A stretch of 64,000 nt of DNA. Source: Paraburkholderia guartelaensis (GTDB lineage Bacteria > Pseudomonadota > Gammaproteobacteria > Burkholderiales > Burkholderiaceae). This document shows positions 52,859 through 60,780 of the stretch, in pieces. The position numbers and the translations under genes were made by a program. The notes beneath the pieces are model-generated. The model was not told the origin of the DNA. It saw only the letters and a program-made list of their open reading frames with translations, and did not search any database. Every line of letters starts with the position of its first letter. Position 1 is the first letter of the stretch. The stretch spans positions 124,001 to 188,000 of the forward strand of contig NZ_SMOD01000001.1 in NCBI RefSeq assembly GCF_004353905.1, read 5' to 3'.

Positions 52859-52874
52859 ATCTGATTTGTCAGAA
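52859..52874. promoter_or_regulatory. MarR-type operator D, directly before the outer-membrane gene (one mismatch)
   Basis: ATCTG-ATTTGT-CAGAA: left arm perfect, right arm one mismatch (core TCTGA-N4-TCAGA is a perfect dyad, 52860-52873). It ends one base before the chosen ATG, so it cannot sit in a normal promoter spacer for that start; it may act as a transcription block or the site may be secondary. Confidence 0.45.
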
Positions 52875-52875
52875 A

Positions 52876-54399
52876 ATGAAATCGCAGACTTCTGAATCAA
52901 GCATCGGTGCCCGTACGCTGAAGCTGGGCGTATCGGCGATCGCAATGGCCGCGCTGGCGGCATGCGCCAACTATGCGGGTATCCACAGCGACAAGCAGAT
53001 GGCCCAGCCGCAACAGTTCGAGACGGCGCAGAGCCTGCCTCAGGAACAGGGGCACTGGCCGTCCGCCGATTGGGTGGACCAGTTCGGCGACGCGCAGCTC
53101 AAGGCGCTGATTGCCGAAGCGCTGCAAGGCAGCCCGAGCGTCGAGCAGGCCAAGGCGCGAGTCGCTCAAGCGCAGGCCTATAGCGAAACCGCGAAGGCGG
53201 GCACGCTGCCGCGCGTGGACGCCAGCTACACGCTCACGCGCCAGCAGTTCAGCAGCACGGCGCTGATTCCGCCGCCGTATGCGGGCTCGTGGCAGACCGA
53301 AAACAAGGGGCTGCTCACTGCATCCTACGATCTCGATCTGTGGGGCAAGAATCGCGAGGCGCTGCGTGCAGCCGTTTCGGAGACGGCCGCGAGCGAGGCC
53401 GACGAGGAAGTGGTCAAGCTCACGCTGGATACCTCGATCGCACGCACCTACAACGAACTGGCGCGGCTCTACGCGCTGCGCGACATCGCGCAGGAAGAAG
53501 TCACGCGCCGCGAGCAGATCGACCGCATCACGGCGGGCCGCATTGCCACGGGTCTCGACACGCAGGTGGAACGCAAGACCGCGCAGGCGAACCTGGCGAC
53601 GAGCCGCTCACGCGTGAGCGCGCTCGACGGCAGCATTCTGACCACTCGCTACCAGTTGGCCGCGCTGATGGGCAAGGGCCCCGACCGCGGACTCGCGATC
53701 ACGCGGCCGACGCTCGGCGTGGGCGACGAGGTGCGTTTGCCGGACAACTTGCCCGCCGACCTCGTGAGCCGGCGTCCGGATATCGTCGCGGCGCGCTGGC
53801 GCGTGGACGCGATCACGCATGAAGTGAAGGAAGCCAAGGCCGAGTTCTATCCGGACATCAACCTGAGCGCTGCGCTCGGTCTCGACGCGTTCGGCTTCGG
53901 CCGCTTCCTGACCGCCGCGAGCCGCACGGCTTCGGTGGGCCCCGCGATCCATCTGCCGATCTTCGACGGCGGCGAGTTGCGCGCACAGTTGAAGGGCCGC
54001 TACGCGGAGTTCGACTACGCGGTGGCCACTTACGATCAGACGCTCATTGGTGCGCTGAGCGGCGTCGCCACGCAGCTTGCGCAGATCCACTCGAACGATG
54101 CGCAACTCGTCGATGCGCAAACCGCGCAGCAGGCGGCGCGCGACGCCGATCAGCTCGCGATTACGCAATACAAGGGCGGCCTGACCAATCAGCTCACGGT
54201 GCTCAACGCCGACGTCACGGCACTGAACGCAGACGAAGCGATCGCCAACCTGAAGATGGATCGCCGCGACGAGCAGATCGCGCTGGCCTCGGATCTGGGT
54301 GGCGGCTATGTCGACACTTCGGCCGATACCGGTCACGGCGCCGACGTTGCCGCGCAATCCAATCCTCAAACCCATTCCGTTATTGCTGCCGCGCGTTGA
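52876..54399 (+). CDS. Outer-membrane efflux lipoprotein, NodT/OprM family
   Basis: 507 residues from MKSQTSESSIGARTLKLGVSAIAMAALAAC; lipobox LAAC gives an acylated N-terminus after cleavage, usual for NodT/OprM-type proteins. A GTG at 52834 in frame would place the operator-like dyad inside the gene, and the signal peptide begins properly only at 52876, although neither start has a strong ribosome binding site. TolC-like repeats: ALIAEALQGSPSVEQAKARVAQAQAYSETAKAGTLPRVDAS and the second half NLPADLVSRRPDIVAARWRVDAITHEVKEAKAEFYPDINLSAALG. It forms the outer-membrane channel of the pump. 34 nt before the adaptor gene. Confidence 0.93.
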   Translation: MKSQTSESSIGARTLKLGVSAIAMAALAACANYAGIHSDKQMAQPQQFETAQSLPQEQGHWPSADWVDQFGDAQLKALIAEALQGSPSVEQAKARVAQAQAYSETAKAGTLPRVDASYTLTRQQFSSTALIPPPYAGSWQTENKGLLTASYDLDLWGKNREALRAAVSETAASEADEEVVKLTLDTSIARTYNELARLYALRDIAQEEVTRREQIDRITAGRIATGLDTQVERKTAQANLATSRSRVSALDGSILTTRYQLAALMGKGPDRGLAITRPTLGVGDEVRLPDNLPADLVSRRPDIVAARWRVDAITHEVKEAKAEFYPDINLSAALGLDAFGFGRFLTAASRTASVGPAIHLPIFDGGELRAQLKGRYAEFDYAVATYDQTLIGALSGVATQLAQIHSNDAQLVDAQTAQQAARDADQLAITQYKGGLTNQLTVLNADVTALNADEAIANLKMDRRDEQIALASDLGGGYVDTSADTGHGADVAAQSNPQTHSVIAAAR

Positions 54400-54433
54400 A
54401 CGGCACGTTTGCAAACCCGTCAGGAGAACTGAA

Positions 54434-55729
54434 ATGAGCGAAACGATCACGACCGACCGCGAGCCGGTAGATCAACTCGACGAGAAGAAAGGCGGCGCGC
54501 AAGCGGCCCCGGCCAACAACGACCAGCAGGCCACGCCCCCGGGCCGCCGCAAGCGCCTGATCGCGCTGCTCGGCGCCGTGACGTTGATTGCGGGCGCGGC
54601 GTATGGCGCGTACTACTTCACGGAAGGCCGCTTTCACGAATCGACCGACGACGCCTACGTGAGCGGCAATCTCGTGCAGCTCACGCCGCAGGTCACGGGC
54701 ACGGTGGTGGCCGTCAACACCGACGATACGCAGATCGTGAAGCAGGGCGACCCGGTCGTGACGCTCGATCCAGCCGACGCAAAAATTGCGCTGGCCGATG
54801 CCGAAGCGATGCTCGGGCAGACCGTGCGCCGAGTGAGCGGCCTCTATGTCAACAACGACTTCTATGCGGCAAACGTGGCGCAGCGCGAATCGGACCTGGC
54901 CCGCGCCAACGACGATCTGCGCCGGCGCATGGCCGTCGCGGACTCGGGCGCCGTTTCCGCCGAAGACATCGCCCACGCGCGCGACGCCGTGCAGGCCGCA
55001 CAGGCCGCGCTCGATGCAGCACGCCAGCAAGGGGCGGCGAATCACGCGCTGACCGATCGCACGTCGGTCGAACAACATCCGGACGTGCTGGCGGCCGCCT
55101 CGAAAGTGCGTGCGGCGTGGCTTGCGTATGCGCGCGATACCTTGCCCGCGCCCGTGACGGGTTATGTGGCGCAGCGCCAGGTGCAGGTGGGCGAGCGCGT
55201 GTCGCCCGGCACGCCGCTCCTGGCGATCGTGCCGCTCAATGGGGTGTGGGTCGACGCGAACTTCAAGGAAGTGCAGCTCAAGCACATGCGCATTGGTCAG
55301 CCGGTCACGCTCACTGCCGATGTGTACGGCTCGAGCGTGAAGTATCACGGTCGTATCGAAGGCTTTTCGGCGGGTACGGGCAGCGCCTTCGCGACGCTGC
55401 CGGCGCAGAACGCCACGGGCAACTGGATCAAGATCGTGCAGCGTCTGCCGGTGCGTATCGCGCTCGATCCACGCGAACTCGCGGCGCGTCCGTTGCGCAT
55501 CGGCCTCTCGATGACGGTGGATGCCGATACGCGCGACGAATCGGGCTCGCAGCTCGGCGCGGCGCAAAACACGCGCTATCGCACCGATGTATTCGCACAG
55601 TACGACGCGCAAGCCGACGGCGAGATCGAAAAGATCATCAAGCAGAACGAAATGGCTTCGCCTGTGGCCGCGTCACAAACGTCGCCGCAACGTATCGCTT
55701 CGCACGATCACAAGGCAGTCGCGGGCTAA
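54434..55729 (+). CDS. emrA: Membrane-fusion (adaptor) protein, EmrA/HlyD family
   Basis: 431 residues from MSETITTDREPVDQLDEKK; CAGGAGAA precedes this ATG. Cytoplasmic N-tail with basic GRRKR, then one membrane helix (LIALLGAVTLIAGAAYGAYYF, ~40-60), then a lipoyl/barrel-sandwich domain split by a coiled coil (HESTDDAYVSGNLVQLTPQVTGTVVAVNTDDTQIVKQGDPVVTLDP; later GYVAQRQVQVGERVSPGTPLLAIVPLNGVWVDANFKEVQLKHMRIGQPVTLTADVYG), and a beta-barrel. It bridges the emrB-type pump and the NodT-type channel. The gene order, with emrB first and emrA last and MarR2 between, departs from the usual emrA-emrB order. Confidence 0.94.
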   Translation: MSETITTDREPVDQLDEKKGGAQAAPANNDQQATPPGRRKRLIALLGAVTLIAGAAYGAYYFTEGRFHESTDDAYVSGNLVQLTPQVTGTVVAVNTDDTQIVKQGDPVVTLDPADAKIALADAEAMLGQTVRRVSGLYVNNDFYAANVAQRESDLARANDDLRRRMAVADSGAVSAEDIAHARDAVQAAQAALDAARQQGAANHALTDRTSVEQHPDVLAAASKVRAAWLAYARDTLPAPVTGYVAQRQVQVGERVSPGTPLLAIVPLNGVWVDANFKEVQLKHMRIGQPVTLTADVYGSSVKYHGRIEGFSAGTGSAFATLPAQNATGNWIKIVQRLPVRIALDPRELAARPLRIGLSMTVDADTRDESGSQLGAAQNTRYRTDVFAQYDAQADGEIEKIIKQNEMASPVAASQTSPQRIASHDHKAVAG

Positions 55730-56670
55730 GGTTGTCTGGCGGCCCGGCTCAACGCTTGCGCATCGGCGGCAAGCGCTTTGGGCACCGCCTCGCGCAAGTA
55801 ATCCATGAACGTCTTGACTTTGGCGTCGAGGTACTTTCGCGAGGCGTGCACCGCATAGGCGGTCAGCTTTTGCAAACGATACGCCGGCAATACGCGAACC
55901 AGCGCGCCGCTATCGAGCATGGCGAGTGCCGTCGACATGGGCAGCGCGCCGATGCCCACGCCTTCGCGAAGGGCGACACTGAGTGCATCGGGGAGGTTGA
56001 TTTCGACGGGCGCATTCGGGAACGCCACCGTTTCCCGCCCGTTGGGACCGTTCAGATGCCAGCGATCACGCGGAAAAAACGACGTGACGAACTGCAGGCA
56101 TGTGTGAGCTTCCAGGTCCTGTACCGTATGCGGCACGCCGTGTGTTTTCAGATAGGCAGGTGCCGCGCACAACACGTTATGAACCTCGCCTAGCCGGTGC
56201 GAGACGAGCCGCGAGTCTGGCAGCTCAGTCGTACTCAATTGCAGCATGACGTCGTAGCCTGCTTCGATGATATCGGGCGTACGCTGCGATAACGTCAATT
56301 CGACCGACACCGCCGGATAACGCTCGCGATAGCGCACGAGCGCCGGGACCACATAGGCCTGGCCGAAGCTCGGCGACGCATGTACGCGCAGCCGCCCGGA
56401 GGGATCGACCTGCGCATTGGCTGCTTCTGCGTCGGCCTCGTCGACACACGCGAGGATCCGCTCGCATCGCTCCAGATAGCGCTGGCCCGCCTCGGTCAGC
56501 GCGAGCCGCCGGGTACTCCGATGCAGCAAGCGCGTGCGCAATTGCGACTCGAGTTGCGAGACCGCCCGCGACGCATTGGCGGTTTGAATATTCAGGCGCG
56601 AGGCCGCGCCCGTGAAGCTTCCTTCTTCCGCTATGCGGACAAATATCCGCATCATGTCCAGCTTGTCCAT
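55726..56670 (-). CDS. LysR-family transcription regulator
   Basis: 314 residues from MDKLDMMRIFVRIAEEGSFTGAASRLNIQTANASRAVSQLESQLRTRLLHRSTRRLALTEAG, the CrgA/DsdC-like LysR helix-turn-helix with the RxxRRLxLTEAG linker. An upstream in-frame Met is dropped. The effector domain is typical (GRLRVHASPSFGQAYVVPALVRYRERYPAVSVELTLSQRTPDIIEAGYDVMLQLS). Stops 3 nt inside the opposing emrA gene, so transcripts overlap tail to tail. Genes on its upstream side (ArsR and the GlxA-like sensor) are 60 nt away on the same strand; target unknown. Confidence 0.9.
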   Translation of the reverse strand: MDKLDMMRIFVRIAEEGSFTGAASRLNIQTANASRAVSQLESQLRTRLLHRSTRRLALTEAGQRYLERCERILACVDEADAEAANAQVDPSGRLRVHASPSFGQAYVVPALVRYRERYPAVSVELTLSQRTPDIIEAGYDVMLQLSTTELPDSRLVSHRLGEVHNVLCAAPAYLKTHGVPHTVQDLEAHTCLQFVTSFFPRDRWHLNGPNGRETVAFPNAPVEINLPDALSVALREGVGIGALPMSTALAMLDSGALVRVLPAYRLQKLTAYAVHASRKYLDAKVKTFMDYLREAVPKALAADAQALSRAARQP

Positions 56671-56729
56671 TGCGTGTTTTCCACGGATCGATTTGTCTCG
56701 CACGCAGATCTGCGCAACGCCAGATTCTC

Positions 56730-57029
56730 CTATAAATGCAGGGAAATCTGTTCGGCAAATGTCCGTATCACCTCTTCATTGCGTGAAAGAAACATCCATT
56801 GTCCGACTCGCGTCGAAACGAGCAGGCCCGCTCCGACCAGTACGGCAAGGTGTGCCGATACGGTGGACTGCGAGAGCCCGCTGCGTGCCTGAATGGCGTG
56901 CGCGGGCACGCCGCGGCCCAGATCGACATAGCCGCCGGGAAAGGCATCGGCGGGGACCTTCAGCCACGCGAGGATCTCGCGCCGGTGTGGATTGGCGAGT
57001 GCCTTGTGAATCAGATTCGCGTCTATCAT
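56730..57029 (-). CDS. ArsR-family (winged helix-turn-helix) regulator
   Basis: 99 residues: MIDANLIHKALANPHRREILAWLKVPADAFPGGYVDLGRGVPAHAIQARSGLSQSTVSAHLAVLVGAGLLVSTRVGQWMFLSRNEEVIRTFAEQ. The ArsR winged helix-turn-helix is clear (recognition helix SQSTVSAHLAVL, wing VSTRVGQW). No CxC/metal-binding cysteines, so it is not a metal sensor of the classic ArsR/SmtB kind. It follows the shortened GlxA-like gene by 28 nt on the same strand, where one would expect an AraC-type DNA-binding half. Confidence 0.9.
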   Translation of the reverse strand: MIDANLIHKALANPHRREILAWLKVPADAFPGGYVDLGRGVPAHAIQARSGLSQSTVSAHLAVLVGAGLLVSTRVGQWMFLSRNEEVIRTFAEQISLHL

Positions 57030-57057
57030 GGTGTTCCTTGCGCGCGCTCGCCGTGCT

Positions 57058-57636
57058 TCAACGCGGCTGCATCAACAATGTTCCGGCGATCGTATCCGCC
57101 GCAGTTTCTCCAAGGTCTTCCCGCACGATCGACAGCGCCAGATGAATACCGGCGCTTGCGCCGCCCGATGAATAGAGGTTTCCATCCTTCATGCAGCCAG
57201 GATCGGAACTCACGTGCACCCGTGGAAATTCGGCTGCGAGGCGGTGAGCGTCGCGCCAATGCGTGGTCAGTGAGTGATGGTCGGCAACACCGGCGCGCGC
57301 GAGCAGAAACGCGCCATTGGAAATGCAGGCTAGCCTGCGCGTGCTCGGACCGGCGTCGCTGAGCCACGCGACGAGTTCGCGGTGCTCACGCGTTGAACTC
57401 ACCATCGGAGACCCGGGCACCACGACGACGTCGAACGGCGTGCTCGTTTCGGCCAGGCATTCTGTCGTGCCCACCGCCGTGCCGTTGGAACACAGCACCG
57501 GCCCAGGCGAGGTCCCGATGAGGTGCGATTCATAAAACGTTCTGCCGTACAGGCGATTCGCTTCATGAAACACATCCATCGGGCCGCTCACCTCGAGCAG
57601 TTGAAAACCCGCGTAGAGCATCATCGCGACACGCAT
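57058..57636 (-). CDS. DJ-1/PfpI-family protein corresponding to the sensor half of a GlxA regulator
   Basis: 192 residues. Collinear with the first half of GlxA proteins in this window: MRVAMMLYAGFQLLEVSGPMDVFHEANRLYG, elbow LACISNGAFLLARAGVADHHSLTTHWRDAHRLAAEFP, and the YSSGGASAGIHLALSIVREDLG motif, then it ends at TLLMQPR where the AraC half would begin. Downstream, no AraC helix-turn-helix remnant is found in any frame; an ArsR gene starts instead after 28 nt. The start ATG lies only 6 nt after the stop of the E1 gene, with CGGAG overlapping that stop, so translation is coupled to the E1 gene. Confidence 0.88.
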   Translation of the reverse strand: MRVAMMLYAGFQLLEVSGPMDVFHEANRLYGRTFYESHLIGTSPGPVLCSNGTAVGTTECLAETSTPFDVVVVPGSPMVSSTREHRELVAWLSDAGPSTRRLACISNGAFLLARAGVADHHSLTTHWRDAHRLAAEFPRVHVSSDPGCMKDGNLYSSGGASAGIHLALSIVREDLGETAADTIAGTLLMQPR

Positions 57637-57642
57637 GCGCCG

Positions 57643-60468
57643 CTACTCCGTGAACGCCTGCTCGACCAGCGCGGATTGCCGCGCGACGTGGGCCGCGTGG
57701 TATCCCGGCGCTGTCGATGCACCCGCGTCGGGACCGGCGTAGACCAGCTTCGCATCCGTGGGCAGAAGGTCGCGCAACTGTGGCTCGACGAAACTCCATG
57801 CGCCCTGGTTGCGCGACTCCTCCTGGCACCAGACGACGGTTTTCAGGTTGGGATAGCGCGCGAGTTCGGCGGCCAACTGCTTTGCGGGAAACGGATAAAG
57901 CTGTTCGACGCGGATGATCGGCGTGTCCGTCGGGTTCGCGCGGCGATGTTCGAGCAACTCGAAGTACACCTTGCCCGTGGCCACGATGACGCGCTCGACG
58001 CTGGAAGAGTGTGACGCCTCGACCTGCGTATCCGGCAGAACCTCGCGGAATTCGCCCTCGCTCAACTCCTCGAACGTGCTGACCGCTTCCGGGTGCCGCA
58101 ACAGCGACTTGGGCGTCATGACGACGAGCGGGCGGCGATCGGAGGCGAACGCCTGCCTGCGCAGCAGATGGAACAGCTGCGCGGGCGTGGTCGGCTGGGC
58201 GACGCGCATGTTGTCCTGCGCGCTCAGCTGCAGATAGCGTTCGAGTCTCGCCGATGCATGCTCGGGTCCCGCGCCTTCCTGCCCGTGAGGAAGGAAGAGC
58301 GTCAGGCCGCTGCGTTGCCCCCACTTGGCGGCGGCCGCTGCAATGAACTGGTCGATTACCACCTGAGCGCCGTTTGCGAAGTCACCGAATTGCGCTTCCC
58401 AGATCACCAGCGCATCGCGGTTCACTGTCGTGTAGCCGTATTCGAACGCGAGCACAGCCGCTTCGGAGAGGATCGAGTTCGTCACGCTGAAGCGGCCTTG
58501 CGCTTTGCCACTCGCATCGCCGAGATGATCGAGCGGAATATAAACGCCATCCGGGCGATTCATCCGCGTTTGATCGTGCAATACGGCGTGTCGATGATTG
58601 AACGTCCCGCGCGCGCTATCCTGCCCGCTCAGTCGAACGCTGACCCCGGCGCCGAGCAGTGAAGCGAAAGCCAGATGCTCGCCCATGCCCCAGTCGAGCG
58701 CCCGCTTTCCCGACGCCATTTCCTGGCGCCCGGTCATCATCTTCTTGACGAGCGGATGAAGCGCGAGGCCTTCGGGAACGGTCGAAATCTGATGCGCGAG
58801 ACTGCGCAGCGTGTCAGCCGAAGGGGTAGGGGAAGAAACCGGGTTCGCCGCTGCCTCGCGTGAAGCGGATGCATCGGAGCCTTCGGCTTCATTCGCACGC
58901 TTGAGCAGTTCACGCCGTTCGCCGACGTAGCCGTCTGCTTCTTCGGCTGTCAACACGCCTTGCTGAATCAGCTTCTGTGCGTAGAGCGTTCTCACGCCGG
59001 GATGACTTGCGATCGCGCGATACATCAGCGGCTGGGTGATGCCCGGCGTGTCCTGCTCCTGGTGCCCGTATTTGCGGAAGCACACGAGATCGATGACCAC
59101 GCTCCGCTTGAACGCGGTGCGATAGTCGAGAGCAAGGCGCACCGCCATCGCGACGGCTTCGGGGTCGTCGCCATTCACATGCAGAATGGGCGCCTCGATC
59201 ATCTTCGCGACGTCCGTGGTGTAGAACGACGAACGCGTGTCGCGCGGATCGGAAGTCGTGAAGCCGATCTGATTGTTGACGACGATGTGAAGGGTGCCGC
59301 CCGTGCCGTGTCCGCGCGTATAGGAAAGGCTCAAGGTTTCCATCACGACACCCTGGCCTGACATCGCCGCGTCGCCGTGAATCTCGACCGGCAGAACTTC
59401 GACGCCGTCGTCGCTGCCGAGGAGTTCGCCCTTTGCGCGCGCCATGCCTTGCACAACCGGGTTGACGATTTCCAGATGCGACGGGTTGAACGCGAGCATC
59501 ACTTCAACCGGCCCATCGGGGGTATCGACCGAACTGGTAAAGCCCTTGTGATACTTCACGTCACCTGCGGGCAGTCCTTCGGGATCCTTGCCATCGAACT
59601 CGTCGAACAGTGCGCGCAACGGCTTGCCCACGATATTCACCAGAACATTCAGGCGTCCGCGGTGCGCCATGCCCATCACCACCGTGCGCAGCTTTTTCGA
59701 AGCACCGTAGCGGACGACTTCGTCGAGCATCGGAATCAGCGATTCCGCACCTTCGAGAGAGAAGCGCTTTTGTCCGACATAGCGTGCATGAAGGTACTTC
59801 TCGAGGCCTTCGGCTGCGCTCAAGCGTTCCAGCAGCCGGCGTTTTTCCGCGGCCTGCAGCGACGGCCTGGCGCGCGTGGATTCGAGCTGCATCTGCCACC
59901 AGCGCCGCTGTTCGGCGTCGGTAAGATGCATGAACTCGGCCCCGAGCGTGCCCGTGTAAGTTTGCTCCAGCGCCGTAACGAGTTCTTGCAGCGTGGCGTC
60001 GTCGTCGAACAGGAACGTGTCGGCGGTGCTGAATCTCGTCGACATGTCCGCTGCCGTCAGGCCATAGTAAGCCGGGGTCAACTCGGCGTAGGCGCGTGGC
60101 GGCGTCCAGGTCAGCGGATCGAGATCGGCCGTACGCGTGCCGATCATCCGGAACGCGGCGATGAGCGACTGCACTGCGACCTGCTTGCGCGCGAGGCCAA
60201 GGCCGGAGTCATTCGCCAGGGTAGTATCGGCATGAACGATCGCGCGAGGCGGCCGCTTCGCAAGCTCGACAAAGCTGGAAATGACGGGAGCGTGCGGTTC
60301 GTCGTCGCGATCGCTGCCGTCGATAGCCGGCGTTTCGCGCAGTGCATCGAACCACGCCCGCCATTCACTGGTGACCGCATCCGGGTCAGCCAGGTAAGTT
60401 TCATATTGCTCTTCGACGTAAGGGGCGTTGCCCCCGAAGAGGAAAGAGCTCTGACGTTCTTTCAACAT
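57643..60468 (-). CDS. sucA: 2-oxoglutarate dehydrogenase E1 component, stand-alone copy
   Basis: 941 residues from MLKERQSSFLFGGNAPYVEEQYETYL; an upstream in-frame Met (60516) lacks family support. Thiamine-diphosphate-dependent decarboxylase/transferase subunit that acts on 2-oxoglutarate and succinylates the E2 lipoyl group. Motifs: VVMGMAHRGRLNVL, KYHKGFTSSVDT, HGDAAMSGQGVVMETLSLS followed by NNQIGFTTS (the GDAx..NN thiamine/Mg site), GHQEQDTPGITQPLMY, and late AVLHDQTRMNR and VVWCQEESRNQGAW. The canonical sucA sits in a sucAB-lpd operon; here no E2 or E3 gene is near. The next gene downstream is the DJ-1/GlxA-like gene (6-nt gap). Divergent from a full-length GlxA regulator. Confidence 0.94.
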   Translation of the reverse strand: MLKERQSSFLFGGNAPYVEEQYETYLADPDAVTSEWRAWFDALRETPAIDGSDRDDEPHAPVISSFVELAKRPPRAIVHADTTLANDSGLGLARKQVAVQSLIAAFRMIGTRTADLDPLTWTPPRAYAELTPAYYGLTAADMSTRFSTADTFLFDDDATLQELVTALEQTYTGTLGAEFMHLTDAEQRRWWQMQLESTRARPSLQAAEKRRLLERLSAAEGLEKYLHARYVGQKRFSLEGAESLIPMLDEVVRYGASKKLRTVVMGMAHRGRLNVLVNIVGKPLRALFDEFDGKDPEGLPAGDVKYHKGFTSSVDTPDGPVEVMLAFNPSHLEIVNPVVQGMARAKGELLGSDDGVEVLPVEIHGDAAMSGQGVVMETLSLSYTRGHGTGGTLHIVVNNQIGFTTSDPRDTRSSFYTTDVAKMIEAPILHVNGDDPEAVAMAVRLALDYRTAFKRSVVIDLVCFRKYGHQEQDTPGITQPLMYRAIASHPGVRTLYAQKLIQQGVLTAEEADGYVGERRELLKRANEAEGSDASASREAAANPVSSPTPSADTLRSLAHQISTVPEGLALHPLVKKMMTGRQEMASGKRALDWGMGEHLAFASLLGAGVSVRLSGQDSARGTFNHRHAVLHDQTRMNRPDGVYIPLDHLGDASGKAQGRFSVTNSILSEAAVLAFEYGYTTVNRDALVIWEAQFGDFANGAQVVIDQFIAAAAAKWGQRSGLTLFLPHGQEGAGPEHASARLERYLQLSAQDNMRVAQPTTPAQLFHLLRRQAFASDRRPLVVMTPKSLLRHPEAVSTFEELSEGEFREVLPDTQVEASHSSSVERVIVATGKVYFELLEHRRANPTDTPIIRVEQLYPFPAKQLAAELARYPNLKTVVWCQEESRNQGAWSFVEPQLRDLLPTDAKLVYAGPDAGASTAPGYHAAHVARQSALVEQAFTE

Positions 60469-60780
60469 GATCAATCTGCCTTTAGTCGGTGTGCGGTTCA
60501 ATGTGGGGCGCAACACGTGGAGTGACGGCGATTAACGCCTTCCGGTCCGCCCGGGTTGTTTGCCCAGCCGCAGTCGTGAACACAGTCTAGTTATGCGGGG
60601 CAGCGGGCGAAATGCGCGCGTGGTGCCGGGGCCTGCCAACTAGTGGACGTTTTGGGCCACGCTGCCCATTTGTTACACCGACGCAAAATACTTTTTCCGG
60701 GGACAGACTGCATGCGCTAACGACGATGCGTTAAGCTGCGCCACGGTCCTGGTTGGGACACCACCTCTGAAGGTCACGGC
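60469..60780. other. 312-bp divergent region between the E1 gene and a GlxA regulator gene
   Basis: No gene. It must hold both promoters. A mildly AT-rich stretch around 60660-60710 (CCATTTGTTACACCGACGCAAAATACTTTTTCC region) is the best place for the rightward promoter, but no clear -35/-10 pair or dyad stands out to me. Confidence 0.5.

Noticed and set aside
52834..52875. GTG start at 52834 for the outer-membrane efflux gene
   Set aside because: It would put 14 residues ahead of a proper lipoprotein signal peptide and the operator-like dyad inside the gene; ATG at 52876 is preferred, though not proven.
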